Part shown: one piece after another, positions 1 through 8,600 of the stretch | How the letters are laid out: every line of letters starts with the position of its first letter | How positions within the stretch are numbered: the first letter of the stretch is position 1 | Origin: Pseudescherichia sp031998825 | GTDB lineage: Bacteria; Pseudomonadota; Gammaproteobacteria; Enterobacterales; Enterobacteriaceae | Assembly (NCBI RefSeq): GCF_031998825.1 | Contig: NZ_DAMACX010000004.1 | Coordinates: 94,347-158,346 of the forward strand | Direction of reading: 5' to 3' | Length of the DNA: 64,000 nt | The notes under the pieces: model-generated | The model's database searches: none | What the model was told of the DNA's origin: nothing | Seen by the model: the letters and a program-made list of their open reading frames with translations, nothing else | Made by a program: the position numbers and the translations under genes

Positions 1-1072
1 GGTAGTCAAACATCTTCACGTTGAATACCGGGCCAAACAAGGCGCGATCGCCTGCTCCCTGCCCGCTGTCGCGCACAATCTGCTCAGCGTCATAGCGCTG
101 ATGGCGGCGCATCTTTTTTAGCCGGGCGGCAAGCTTCTGCGCCAGCGCGGCGAGGGTCTCCGCCGGGTCGACGTTCACCGCCAGCGGCAGGACGTTGAGC
201 ACCGGGCCGGTGGCGCAGAGAGCGGCGGATCCCATCCGGCGCATAAAGATAAATCCGGCGGCATAGTCCATACGTCCGCACAGGCGGGCCAGCCAGAGAG
301 AGACCAGCGCGAGGGCAAGATCCGCTGGCTGGCAACTGCCGTTCTGTGCCGCAAGTCGGGAAAACGCCTGGCCGTCGAGAGTCAGCTTCAGGCGCAAAAT
401 ATCAGCGGTAGAGGCGCGTCCCGGCAGCGGGCTGGCGGAGAGCGACACCGGCGGCGGCAGGCTCTGGCTTATCTCACGCCAGTAAGCCGCGTCCCGGCCA
501 TACGCCTCGCTGTCGCGGTAGCGCTGGTACTCCTCTACCACGTCGGCGAAGGGGGTAAAAGGCGATGCCGGTGCCGGTTCGCCGCGCCGCCATGCGCTAT
601 AGATGGCGGCGATATGTCGGGTAATGGCGGGGAAGCTGAAGCCATCTACCAGCAGGTGATGATAACGCTGATACCAGTACCAGCGGCGATCCCCGAGGCG
701 CAGCAGCGCATGGTGGCATAGCGGCTTACCGCCGTCGACGCGCAGGTTCTGATCCAGATCGCCCTGCATAATGGCCAGCGCCGCCGCGTGGGAATCGGCG
801 CTGGCGCGCAGATCGTGAAGAGTGGGCTGCGCCAGCGGCATGGATTCATCAATCCACTGGAATACCTCGCCGTTATCCTCGACAAAGCGGCTGCGCAGGG
901 TATCGGCATGGCTCATGCCAGTGAGGATAGCCTCACCGAGCAGGGCTTCATCCAGCTCGCTGTCGTCAATGACAATATAGTGCGCTACGCTCCAGGCGTT
1001 AGGCAGCGTGGAGAGCGTTTCCGCCATCCAGATCCCGGTCTGGGCCGCCACCAGCGGTAGACGTTTCGACAT
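1..1072 (-). CDS. entF: EntF, enterobactin synthetase component F (5' part only)
   Basis: This is the N-terminal part, about 357 residues, of the serine-activating non-ribosomal peptide synthetase that assembles enterobactin in the cytoplasm. The reading frame is open to the window edge, so the adenylation, carrier and thioesterase domains lie outside. The visible part is the condensation domain. It starts MSKRLPLVAAQTGIWMAE and carries the condensation active-site motif HHLLVDG at residues 138-144. The start ATG lies 10 bases after the ybdZ stop, so ybdZ and entF are cotranscribed. Gene order fes-ybdZ-entF is that of E. coli, and control by Fur through the fes promoter is expected. EntF needs a phosphopantetheinyl transferase (EntD), whose gene is not in its usual place beside fepA. 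Confidence 0.95.
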   Translation of the reverse strand, partial: MSKRLPLVAAQTGIWMAETLSTLPNAWSVAHYIVIDDSELDEALLGEAILTGMSHADTLRSRFVEDNGEVFQWIDESMPLAQPTLHDLRASADSHAAALAIMQGDLDQNLRVDGGKPLCHHALLRLGDRRWYWYQRYHHLLVDGFSFPAITRHIAAIYSAWRRGEPAPASPFTPFADVVEEYQRYRDSEAYGRDAAYWREISQSLPPPVSLSASPLPGRASTADILRLKLTLDGQAFSRLAAQNGSCQPADLALALVSLWLARLCGRMDYAAGFIFMRRMGSAALCATGPVLNVLPLAVNVDPAETLAALAQKLAARLKKMRRHQRYDAEQIVRDSGQGAGDRALFGPVFNVKMFDY

Positions 1073-1082
1073 GCGTTGCTCC

Positions 1083-1286
1083 TTAACGTGTATAGTGCGC
1101 AGGGGTTAAGTTCTGCCACTGTTCCGCAAGCCAGAGGTGGCACGCTGCCTGCGGCTGGGGCTCGGCAACGATGTGCCAGCCCTGCGGCAGCGCACACTGC
1201 TGTGGCCACAGGCTGTAGCACTGCTGCGCGTTTTGCAGAATGTAAAACTGCCCCTCTGGATCGTCGAAGGGATTACTGAACTCCAT
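1083..1286 (-). CDS. ybdZ: YbdZ, MbtH-like protein
   Basis: This 67-residue MbtH-family protein begins MEFSNPFDDPEGQFYIL and has the typical conserved tryptophans and the SLWPQ segment. MbtH-like proteins bind the adenylation domain of NRPS enzymes and help them fold and activate their amino acid; in enterobactin synthesis the partner is EntF. It sits between fes (27 bases upstream) and entF (10 bases downstream) on the same strand, as in E. coli. It is slightly shorter at the C-terminus than the E. coli protein (about 72 residues, from memory). Confidence 0.93.
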   Translation of the reverse strand: MEFSNPFDDPEGQFYILQNAQQCYSLWPQQCALPQGWHIVAEPQPQAACHLWLAEQWQNLTPAHYTR

Positions 1287-1313
1287 ACCACACTCCTGTC
1301 GTGGAAAAAGGCG

Positions 1314-2534
1314 CTATCGCCCGGCATCAATGAGCGGCTGCCAGAGCGTCATCAGCCCTGCAGTCAGCCCGCCGCGCCAGCAGAGCGCGTCGTGTCCGCC
1401 GTCGGTCGGACGCCAGAAAAGCGCCGCTGTCGTCGGCTGCAATAGAGAGTAAAGCGTCTGGTTAACGCCAAAGATGAGCGGTTCACGCGCCCCCGCCTCC
1501 AGCACGATGCGCAGGTTTTGCGGCTGAAGGCTGCCGGTTTTTAGCTGCTCGATAACTACCCCATCCTGCTGCGCACCGCGATGCGGCCACCAGTAGGAGC
1601 CGGACTGGCTCAGCACGCAGCCAAAGCGCTCCGGCCAGTTCAGCCCGGCATAGAGCGAGGCCAGACCGCCAAAGCTCTGCCCGGCCACCACCGTGCGTGA
1701 CGCCTCATCGCTGAACGGGGCCATGGCCTTAACCTGCGGCAGCAGCTCTTCCTGTAACGCCTGCCAGAAGTCTGGGTTACAGGGCAGCTCGCGTTCGCGC
1801 TGGGTGTTATCGATTGAGTCGACCAGCAGATAGACCGCAGGCGGCAGTTTGCCCTCCCGGGTAAGCGCGGCAAGAGCGGGCCAAATGGGCATGCTCTGCG
1901 CCCAGAACTTGCCGTCAAGCAGCACCGCCAGCGGACGCTCGGTAGCGTTTTCTTCCCCGGTGGTGTAGATCCAGACCCGGCGTTTATTGCCCAGCCGGTC
2001 GCTGCGCCAGTGGATGCAGGCCGGTGGCGTAAAGGGCGTATCCTGTGGGGCGTGCCAGCCCGGCTGCTCCGGCGCGTCGGGCATCTCCAGGGCCGAAACC
2101 GCATGGCCGCGCCCACCCCGCCACGACAGCGGATTGAGCGGATCGGCCACGGCGTGGGCCAGCAGCCTGCGCCAGCCTTCGCGCAGGGCCACGCGATCCG
2201 GCACGTCGCCAGTGAATGCCGACTCGGCAAAATCCTGCTCATTTTCGGAAGGGATCAGGCAGTAGCTGCCGCGCCAGCTTGCGTTAAGCGAGGTTTGCCA
2301 GAACCAGACGTCGGTTCCGGGGATGCGGCTCAGGGACTGTGGTCTGGACCGTTGATGATGATCGGTGACGCCGGTGATGTAGATCCACACATGTCGTATG
2401 GCAGAAGTGGTTTCAGTCCCCGCCGGATCGCGCCACCAGAAGGTGACCCGGCAGATCTCATCACTCTCACGATACCACTCAGGCCCCTTTTTGGCCTCCC
2501 ACCAGGCATCGCTGCCCGTTGCTCGCGTCGTCAC
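1314..2534 (-). CDS. fes: Fes, ferric enterobactin esterase
   Basis: Fes is a cytoplasmic serine esterase of 406 residues that cuts the trilactone of ferric enterobactin after import, releasing iron. The N-terminal Fes domain holds the VWIYITGVTDHH and TDVWFWQTSLNASWRGSYC segments. The C-terminal alpha/beta-hydrolase domain carries the nucleophile motif GQSFGG and the late GGHDALCW motif with the catalytic histidine. It has no signal peptide, unlike the related protein at 51005-52573. It heads the fes-ybdZ-entF operon and is divergent from fepA across a Fur-regulated intergenic region. Length matches the E. coli protein (about 400). Confidence 0.96.
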   Translation of the reverse strand: MTTRATGSDAWWEAKKGPEWYRESDEICRVTFWWRDPAGTETTSAIRHVWIYITGVTDHHQRSRPQSLSRIPGTDVWFWQTSLNASWRGSYCLIPSENEQDFAESAFTGDVPDRVALREGWRRLLAHAVADPLNPLSWRGGRGHAVSALEMPDAPEQPGWHAPQDTPFTPPACIHWRSDRLGNKRRVWIYTTGEENATERPLAVLLDGKFWAQSMPIWPALAALTREGKLPPAVYLLVDSIDNTQRERELPCNPDFWQALQEELLPQVKAMAPFSDEASRTVVAGQSFGGLASLYAGLNWPERFGCVLSQSGSYWWPHRGAQQDGVVIEQLKTGSLQPQNLRIVLEAGAREPLIFGVNQTLYSLLQPTTAALFWRPTDGGHDALCWRGGLTAGLMTLWQPLIDAGR

Positions 2535-2587
2535 CTAATTAACCCCGTACTGATTGCGGCATTTTTTCAAATGTAAGAAAAATTATC

Positions 2588-2624
2588 GATAATATTATTG
2601 ATAACTATTTGCATTTGCAATAGC
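2588..2624. promoter_or_regulatory. Fur-box region between fes and fepA
   Basis: This AT-rich stretch contains repeated GATAAT/GATAAC words followed by CTATTTGCATTTGCAATAG. From memory it closely resembles the E. coli fes-fepA control region, where Fur with iron represses both divergent promoters. A 19-base window at 2588 matches the GATAATGATAATCATTATC consensus at about 11 of 19 positions. Assignment rests on position and similarity, not on a scored search. Confidence 0.7.
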
Positions 2625-2735
2625 GTATTGGCGCGCTGTGGGAAGCGCGTCTTTCACATAATCATGCCATTTGCCGCGTGCGTTCAGGGAACCGGGACGT
2701 GTAGAGGCCTTCTGGCGACGAAAACAGGTAATGCA

Positions 2736-4958
2736 ATGAATAACAAGATTACGTCCCTGGCCTTACTGGTCAATTTGGGCATTTACGGGGTAGCGCTACC
2801 GCTTCATGCAGAGGAGTCCCCCGCCGGGGACGACACTATCGTTGTTACCGCCGCCGAGCAGAATTTGCAGGCTCCCGGCGTCTCTACCATCACCGCCGAT
2901 GAGATCCGCAAAAATCCACCTGCTCGCGACGTCTCTGAAATTATTCGCACCATGCCGGGCGTTAACCTTACCGGGAACTCTACCAGCGGCCAGCGCGGCA
3001 ACAGCCGTCAGATCGATATCCGCGGCATGGGCCCGGAAAATACGCTGATCCTGATCGACGGCAAGCCAGTCACCAGCCGTAACTCGGTGCGCCTGGGCTG
3101 GCGCGGCGAGCGTGACACCCGGGGTGACACCAGCTGGGTACCGCCGGAGATGATCGAGCGCATCGAGGTGATCCGCGGCCCGGCGGCGGCACGCTACGGC
3201 AACGGTGCTGCGGGCGGCGTGGTTAATATCATCACCAAGAAATCCAACAGCGAGTGGCACGGGGCGTGGGACACCTACCTCAACGCGCCGGAGCATAAGT
3301 CGGAAGGCTCAACCAAGCGCACCAACTTCAACCTGACCGGCCCGCTGGGGGGCGATTTCAGCTTCCGTCTCTACGGTAACCTGGAGAAGACCCAGGCCGA
3401 CGCCTGGGATATCAACAAAGGCCATGAATCTGAACGTACCGGCAGCTACGCGGGCACCATGCCAGCCGGGCGTGAAGGGGTGACCAACAAAGATGTCAAC
3501 GGTCAGCTGCGCTGGGATTTTGCTCCCATGAACTCGCTGGAGCTGGAGGCGGGCTATAGCCGCCAGGGGAACCTCTACGCGGGCGATACCCAGAATACCA
3601 ACACTAACGCGCTGGTGAAAAAGAATTACGGCAAAGAGACCAACCGTCTCTATCGCCAGAACTACTCCCTGACCTGGAACGGCGGCTGGGATAACGGCGT
3701 CACCACCAACACCTATGCGCAGTACGAGCACACCCGCAACACGCGCAATAACGAAGGCCTGGCAGGCGGTACGGAAGGGATCTTCTCCGACGAGAACTTC
3801 TCGAATATCGATCTTGCCGACGTGCTGCTGCATAGCGAGGTTAACCTGCCGCTGGATCTGTTGGTAAACCAGACCCTGACGCTGGGCACCGAGTGGAACC
3901 AGCAGCGCATGAAGGATCTGGCCTCTAACACCCAGTCGCTGACCGAAGGCGGCACCATTGCCGGGGTGGATCCCACCAACCGTAGCCCCTACTCCCAGGC
4001 AGAGATCTTCTCGCTGTTTGCGGAGAACAACATGGAGCTGACCGACAGCACCATGCTGACGCCAGCGCTGCGCTTCGATCACCACACCATTGTTGGCAAT
4101 AACTGGAGCCCGTCTCTGAACCTCTCTCAGGGGCTGACGGACGACATTACCCTGAAAATGGGTATCGCCCGCGCCTATAAAGCGCCAAGCCTCTATCAGA
4201 CCAACCCGAACTACATCCTCTACAGCCGCGGCCAGGGCTGCTACGCCAGCGCCGGCGCCTGCTATCTGATGGGGAATGACGATCTGAAAGCAGAGACCAG
4301 CATCAATAAAGAGGTAGGGCTGGAGTTCAAACGCGACGGCTGGCTGGCGGGGGTGACCTGGTTCCGCAACGACTATCGCGACAAGATCGAAGCGGGCTAC
4401 GCGCCGATTGGCCAGGCGTCTAAAGCGACCACGGATATTTACCAGTGGGAGAACGTGCCAAAAGCGGTTGTCGAGGGGCTGGAAGGGACGCTCAACGTGC
4501 CGGTGACCGAGACGGTTAACTGGACCAACAACCTGACCTACATGCTGCAAAGCAAGAACAAAACCACCGGCGATCGTCTCTCTATTATTCCGGAGTATAC
4601 GCTGAACTCGACGCTGAGCTGGCAGATCCGCCAGGACCTCTCAGTGCAGTCCACCTTCACCTGGTACGGCAAGCAGCAGCCGAAGATCTATAACTACAAA
4701 GGCAACCGCGCGACGGGCAGCGAAACCGATGAGGTGAGCCCGTACAGCATCGTTGGCCTGAGCGGCACCTGGGATGCCACCAAAAACGTCAGCCTGACGG
4801 CAGGCGTGGATAACGTCTTTGACAAACGCCAGTGGCGCGCGGGTAACGCCCAGACCACCGGTAATGATACGACGAAATCCTATATGTACGGCGCAGGCGC
4901 AGCGACCTATAACGAGCCGGGCCGTACCTGGTTCATGAGCGTGAATACGCACTTCTAA
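2736..4958 (+). CDS. fepA: FepA, ferric enterobactin outer-membrane receptor
   Basis: FepA is the TonB-dependent outer-membrane receptor for ferric enterobactin; from this start it has 740 residues. I chose the ATG at 2736 because it begins a clear signal peptide (MNNKITSLALLVNLG... cut after LHA). The upstream ATG at 2598 lies inside the Fur-box region and would add 46 non-signal residues. The mature protein starts with a TonB box (DDTIVVTA), followed by the plug domain with IDIRGMGPENTLILIDG and VEVIRGPAAARYG-like segments, then a 22-strand barrel ending in the aromatic NTHF. Two cysteines (QGCYASAGACY) match the extracellular disulfide loop of FepA. It is followed by the Flag-2 locus, not entD. 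Confidence 0.97.
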   Translation: MNNKITSLALLVNLGIYGVALPLHAEESPAGDDTIVVTAAEQNLQAPGVSTITADEIRKNPPARDVSEIIRTMPGVNLTGNSTSGQRGNSRQIDIRGMGPENTLILIDGKPVTSRNSVRLGWRGERDTRGDTSWVPPEMIERIEVIRGPAAARYGNGAAGGVVNIITKKSNSEWHGAWDTYLNAPEHKSEGSTKRTNFNLTGPLGGDFSFRLYGNLEKTQADAWDINKGHESERTGSYAGTMPAGREGVTNKDVNGQLRWDFAPMNSLELEAGYSRQGNLYAGDTQNTNTNALVKKNYGKETNRLYRQNYSLTWNGGWDNGVTTNTYAQYEHTRNTRNNEGLAGGTEGIFSDENFSNIDLADVLLHSEVNLPLDLLVNQTLTLGTEWNQQRMKDLASNTQSLTEGGTIAGVDPTNRSPYSQAEIFSLFAENNMELTDSTMLTPALRFDHHTIVGNNWSPSLNLSQGLTDDITLKMGIARAYKAPSLYQTNPNYILYSRGQGCYASAGACYLMGNDDLKAETSINKEVGLEFKRDGWLAGVTWFRNDYRDKIEAGYAPIGQASKATTDIYQWENVPKAVVEGLEGTLNVPVTETVNWTNNLTYMLQSKNKTTGDRLSIIPEYTLNSTLSWQIRQDLSVQSTFTWYGKQQPKIYNYKGNRATGSETDEVSPYSIVGLSGTWDATKNVSLTAGVDNVFDKRQWRAGNAQTTGNDTTKSYMYGAGAATYNEPGRTWFMSVNTHF

Positions 4959-4979
4959 TCAAAAGCGGTATGACGTTAT

Positions 4980-5004
4980 GCGCCTCTTCGCAATGAGGAG
5001 GCGC
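4980..5004 (+). terminator. Hairpin after fepA
   Basis: GCGCCTC (4980-4986) pairs with GAGGCGC (4998-5004) 22 bases after the fepA stop. No strong T-run follows, so it may be a weak terminator or an mRNA-end stabiliser. Confidence 0.45.
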
Positions 5005-5307
5005 GATACCGCGTCTCTCTTTATTATCCCACCCTCGTATAAAAGACACGATAATTTACAATTTAAGAAAACTCTTAGATTGCTCTGTTATTCAAGTTTG
5101 GCTACATTGTCCTTTTTTGGACAATTTATACAGATCACGTTTTAGACTTTAAAAAAATAATTACTAATAAGATACTGGTATTCTTAGCATTATTAAACAC
5201 AGTACGAAATGTTACGATATGTTATGAAGTTGATAAAAAAAGTATCAATCACAGCAAATATTTATTAATGCTAATCTTTTCTATCTCTACTCAAAAAAAA
5301 ATAGACT
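5005..5307. other. AT-rich gene-free stretch upstream of lafZ with a perfect hairpin
   Basis: These 303 bases between the fepA hairpin and lafZ hold no credible gene and are visibly AT-rich compared with the flanks. They include a perfect inverted repeat, ATTGTCC (5106-5112) and GGACAAT (5119-5125), separated by six T residues. This is probably the left boundary of the flagellar locus and the lafZ promoter region. I see no clear sigma54 or sigma28 promoter in it. Confidence 0.5.
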
Positions 5308-6192
5308 ATGTATATTCTCTTAAATAAGTGGCGGCTCGATCCATCACTAAACGCGTTGGTTCACACCGAAACGGGTGAGATTCAGCGCCTGGGCGAATTT
5401 CATTACATTCTGCTTGAAACGCTGGTCACCCACGCTGGCGAGGTGTTGTCACGTAACTATCTGATCAATGCGGTATGGAAAAACCGGGTAGTAGGCAATA
5501 ATAGCCTGCCGACGGCTATCTATGCCTTACGCGCAGCGCTGGGTGACGACGGTCGCCTACAGGAGATCATAAAAACGGTGCCGAAGAAAGGCTATGTTTT
5601 TAATAGAGATTTTATTATCTACCTTGACAAACCCGCTATAACAGAAGAGATGGAGAACAAGGATAGCGACGCACCCTCGTCGGAGTTATCCCATGCACCG
5701 CCCGAGAGAAGCAGGCGGTCTGGGAGTAAGTTTAATAAACTTTTTATTATATCTATCATCGTTATCCCCATAATATATTTATTAATTAAAAATTATTCAT
5801 CTCTTACGGGTCGCCATCAAAACGTAACCCCCTCTGTCGTTCACAGCGGGTTGATTTTAAAAGATGAGACCAGTAAGGACTATCCACGCATCAGAATTTA
5901 CCACCTGCACGCGGGTAATGACCCGGGCCATGCGGCACAGCTGGTAAAGCATATGCCTGATGCGCTGCGGTCTATTAATCAAATGTTACAGGCACAGCGG
6001 ATGAATGCGGTTTTTTATTACAGCGAATCGATTCCTAAGCTATCGGTAAGTTTTATTGTTCAGGATAATTGCCATCACCAATATCAATTAATGATGGGCA
6101 TTCAAAATTGGCAGAGTGGCATACAAAATTTGAACTCTGTTGTTTATCAAGCAGCTGAGAAAACTATTAATGAAATACCCGTATGTCAATAG
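5308..6192 (+). CDS. lafZ: LafZ-like membrane-anchored winged-helix regulator
   Basis: This 294-residue protein has the CadC/ToxR layout. Residues 1-102 form an OmpR-type winged-helix DNA-binding domain (GEVLSRNYLINAVW..., then the wing motif TVPKKGYVF). A charged linker follows, one transmembrane segment lies at about 143-163 (LFIISIIVIPIIYLLI), and a periplasmic domain of about 130 residues contains two cysteines (DNCHH and IPVCQ). An in-frame TAG lies two codons before the ATG, so the start cannot be further upstream; the Shine-Dalgarno is weak. In E. coli Flag-2 loci a transmembrane regulator named LafZ lies next to lafW, as here, which supports the name. It probably senses a periplasmic or assembly signal and controls flagellar genes. 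DNA is AT-rich relative to neighbours. It overlaps the next gene. Confidence 0.72.
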   Translation: MYILLNKWRLDPSLNALVHTETGEIQRLGEFHYILLETLVTHAGEVLSRNYLINAVWKNRVVGNNSLPTAIYALRAALGDDGRLQEIIKTVPKKGYVFNRDFIIYLDKPAITEEMENKDSDAPSSELSHAPPERSRRSGSKFNKLFIISIIVIPIIYLLIKNYSSLTGRHQNVTPSVVHSGLILKDETSKDYPRIRIYHLHAGNDPGHAAQLVKHMPDALRSINQMLQAQRMNAVFYYSESIPKLSVSFIVQDNCHHQYQLMMGIQNWQSGIQNLNSVVYQAAEKTINEIPVCQ

Positions 6193-6643
6193 CGCTTTTT
6201 TGCGTTTAATATTCACACTGTCAATGATTTACTGCCCACTGTCAGCCATTGCCGCCATCGTGCGAACGGAGGTCATATTTTATGATTTAACGACCGCAGA
6301 CCAGCGTGGCTACACAGTCGGCATGATCCCGACGCCTGGCGGCGCACAGGTTACGCTGCATCGTAATGACGATAAGTTCTCCTTATCAACGGAAGTTGCC
6401 ACCTGCTTCGATATCCGAGCCTCCGCTGGACCAGAGGGGTATCTGTGGCTGAAAAAGAGAGATACCCAGCATTCCGATCCGGCTCTTTTATCCTTTCTGA
6501 ACTTTACGCAGGATAATCGGCTGCGTGTGGCGATGAAGCCCCTGGCGAATGCGCAATCTCTTCTGCTGGATAAAGACAGCCTCACCGTGCTGGTGGTCGA
6601 TCCCACCATGATGACGCTGGGCACAGCGGGCTGCCAGCGCTAG
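6170..6643 (+). CDS. Exported protein of unknown function, putative LafZ partner
   Basis: This is a 157-residue protein from the ATG at 6170, which begins a signal peptide (MKYPYVNSAFLRLIF... likely cut near SAIA-A). An upstream in-frame ATG at 6140 would only add ten residues inside lafZ. I recognise no family. The mature part has two cysteines (ATCFDI and the C-terminal GTAGCQ), which could form a disulfide. It overlaps the 3' end of lafZ by 23 bases, so the two are very probably translationally coupled. The arrangement resembles ToxR-ToxS and TcpP-TcpH, where a small exported protein stabilises a membrane-bound winged-helix regulator; that role is inferred from layout only. It converges on lafW with a 4-base overlap (CTAG). 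Confidence 0.6.
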   Translation: MKYPYVNSAFLRLIFTLSMIYCPLSAIAAIVRTEVIFYDLTTADQRGYTVGMIPTPGGAQVTLHRNDDKFSLSTEVATCFDIRASAGPEGYLWLKKRDTQHSDPALLSFLNFTQDNRLRVAMKPLANAQSLLLDKDSLTVLVVDPTMMTLGTAGCQR

Positions 6644-7635
6644 CCGAGCAGGTTTTGCACCGTCAGCGCCGGAAGATTGGCCTGGCCATTCACGGCCTGA
6701 GCCAGGGTGTCGTAGTGGTGGCAGGCCCAGGCCAGGGTCTGCCCCAGCGCCGCCGAGGCACTCTCCGCGCTTTGCGCTTCAGGAAAACGCGCCATGACAT
6801 CCATACGCTGGCGCGCTTTCTCCTGGGCCGATGCCAGTAGCTGACGCTGTTCCCCTACCTGGTTAAGCACGCTCTGCACCATGCCCTGAAGACCGTCACG
6901 CTGTCCCGTTGCCAGCGCGGCGCCTAATGCTTCGGCAGGTGCAGAGGTGGCCTGAAGGCCAGGCCGTCGGGCATGTTCCCCTTTGGCATCAGCGATTGTG
7001 AAAGAGCGCTGCATCTGCGGCCAGCCAGCTTCACCGACAGCAAATGTCCACTTCCCCTCGCTAATGCGCGGCATAACGCCCGTTCGCTGCAGGGCGTTCT
7101 TTATCTGCATAAGCGGATTAAGCGCATCGTTCGGATTAGCCAGCGACACGACAGCCAGACGTCGCCCCCGCCCCGCCTCAACGCTGAACATCAGCGATAC
7201 CGGCTCTCTATCGCCGTTGAGTAGTTCTGCCAGCTCCGGTGCATGAAACGTCACCTGCGCCTCCCCCTGCAGTACCGGCAGCAGCTGCCGGTCCACCCGA
7301 CCGGCAGAGAGTTGAACCCGATTAGTCAGCAGATCCGCCAGCGCTGCACTGTCCGCTCCACGCTGCCCGCCGCCGGATGATGCATAGCGCTGGTTCAGCA
7401 GCGCGTTCTCCAGCCGGGAGAGATAGCTGTCGGCCTGCTGGAGAACAGTTAGCTGATCGTTGAGCTGAACGCTATAGCGCTGTGGCCGGAGGGCGATTAG
7501 CGGCGAGGCGGGATACTCTTCCCGCTCTGTACGCTTTAGACTCGGCTGAACCTGCGCCCGATCCCTTATCTGTGACGGAGAGAGCTCGCTGCCTGAAGGG
7601 CGTGTCGTTGTCTGTAAACCAACCTGCATGGTCAT
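6640..7635 (-). CDS. lafW: LafW-like Flag-2 protein, distal gene of the flgB-L operon
   Basis: This is a 331-residue protein with no signal peptide or membrane segment and no motif I can assign. It is rich in Gln, Ala and Leu and probably helical at both ends; the first 60 residues look disordered. It follows flgL by 14 bases on the same strand, which is the place of lafW, annotated as a putative hook-associated protein in E. coli Flag-2 loci. The name therefore rests on synteny. It lacks the C-terminal domain seen in the real FliK at 37657, so it is not a second hook-length protein of that type. It is likely transcribed from the sigma54 promoter before flgB. Confidence 0.5.
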   Translation of the reverse strand: MTMQVGLQTTTRPSGSELSPSQIRDRAQVQPSLKRTEREEYPASPLIALRPQRYSVQLNDQLTVLQQADSYLSRLENALLNQRYASSGGGQRGADSAALADLLTNRVQLSAGRVDRQLLPVLQGEAQVTFHAPELAELLNGDREPVSLMFSVEAGRGRRLAVVSLANPNDALNPLMQIKNALQRTGVMPRISEGKWTFAVGEAGWPQMQRSFTIADAKGEHARRPGLQATSAPAEALGAALATGQRDGLQGMVQSVLNQVGEQRQLLASAQEKARQRMDVMARFPEAQSAESASAALGQTLAWACHHYDTLAQAVNGQANLPALTVQNLLG

Positions 7636-7649
7636 TCCACTGATGTCTA

Positions 7650-8579
7650 TTAAATGGCGTTAAACAGCGAGAGATCGCTGACTTTAGCGTAGGTTTTCAT
7701 CGTCGCCTCCATCGCCAGCTGCAGGCCGGTAAAGGTCACCGTGGCCGGGCCGTAGTCCAGATCGCCAAGCTGGCCGATTAGCACGCTGTTGGTGTCGGCC
7801 ACGCTGGTCTGCGCATCGCTTAACATCGTCAGGGTATTCTGCCGTTCGCCAAGGCTGGCAATGGCGCTGTTAAGCGATTCCGACGCTGCGTCGAGCGTGT
7901 CAATGGCGCGGGTGATATCGCTCTGCACCTGCGGGTCTGCCGGATCGACATTAGGATCCTGTAGCTCTGTCGCCAGATCGCCCAGGGTGTTAAACACGTT
8001 CAGATCTGCGCCAAACATGTCGCTTACCGTCACGTTAGTCTCCATCTCAACGCCGCTGGCGACGGTCGCCTTACGGTGTTCGCCATTACCCTGATAAACG
8101 TACTCGTCCGGCTCGCCGTCGCCGTCGGTGTCGTCGTAGCTAACGGGGGGCGTATCGTTTTTGGTGCCGCCAAAGATATAGTGGCCCTGCCCATCCTGAT
8201 AGTTTAAAGAGGCCATCATCGACTGCGTCAGTGAGGCTATCTCCTGACCGAGGCTTGCCAGCGTCTCCGGGGTGGTCGTGCCGTTCGCTGCCTGAAGCAG
8301 GTCGTCGCGAATGGCCAGCATGCTGTTATTGATGCCGTCAAGAATGCTCTCCTGCTGGCTCAGGGTGGCCGAGACCGCATTGATATTGCTCTGATACTGC
8401 TCGATAGCAGACTGCTGGCTGTTAAGCTGATTGATACGGGTGGCGGCGATAGGATCGTCCGAGGGCAGGATCACCCGCTGGCCGGTAGCCATCTGGGTAA
8501 TCACGTGCTCCAGCTTGCCGGAAAGCTCGGTAAAGCCATTAGTCATCGAGATATAAGATTGTTGGGTGCTTACGCGCAT
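7650..8579 (-). CDS. flgL: FlgL, hook-filament junction protein (HAP3)
   Basis: FlgL (309 residues) joins the hook-filament adaptor to the first flagellin subunits. Both ends resemble flagellin: the start is MRVSTQQSYISMTNGF with the heptad-rich helix LEHVITQMATGQRVILPSDDPIAATRINQLNSQ (given here only as a landmark family signature split over residues 22-54), and the C-terminal helix ends near LSLFNAI. It follows flgK by 21 bases. Length matches the family (about 300-320). It is part of the long flgB-to-lafW operon. Confidence 0.93.
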   Translation of the reverse strand: MRVSTQQSYISMTNGFTELSGKLEHVITQMATGQRVILPSDDPIAATRINQLNSQQSAIEQYQSNINAVSATLSQQESILDGINNSMLAIRDDLLQAANGTTTPETLASLGQEIASLTQSMMASLNYQDGQGHYIFGGTKNDTPPVSYDDTDGDGEPDEYVYQGNGEHRKATVASGVEMETNVTVSDMFGADLNVFNTLGDLATELQDPNVDPADPQVQSDITRAIDTLDAASESLNSAIASLGERQNTLTMLSDAQTSVADTNSVLIGQLGDLDYGPATVTFTGLQLAMEATMKTYAKVSDLSLFNAI

Positions 8580-8600
8580 AGAAGATGAGTCCCCGCTGGA

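Noticed and set aside
2598..2735. N-terminal extension of FepA
   Set aside because: It overlaps the Fur-box region and would hide the signal peptide that starts at 2736.
3309..4550. Long open frame of 413 codons antisense to fepA
   Set aside because: It is a shadow of the fepA codon pattern, has low-complexity hydrophobic content and no ribosome site or family match; fepA is certain.
4959..5307. Search for tRNA, attachment repeats or integrase at the left locus edge
   Set aside because: No tRNA, integrase gene or matching long direct repeat with 41842-41981 was seen by eye; integration mechanism stays unknown.
6640..7635. Idea that the LafW-position protein is a second FliK
   Set aside because: It lacks the conserved FliK C-terminal domain, which is present in LafE at 37657-38682.
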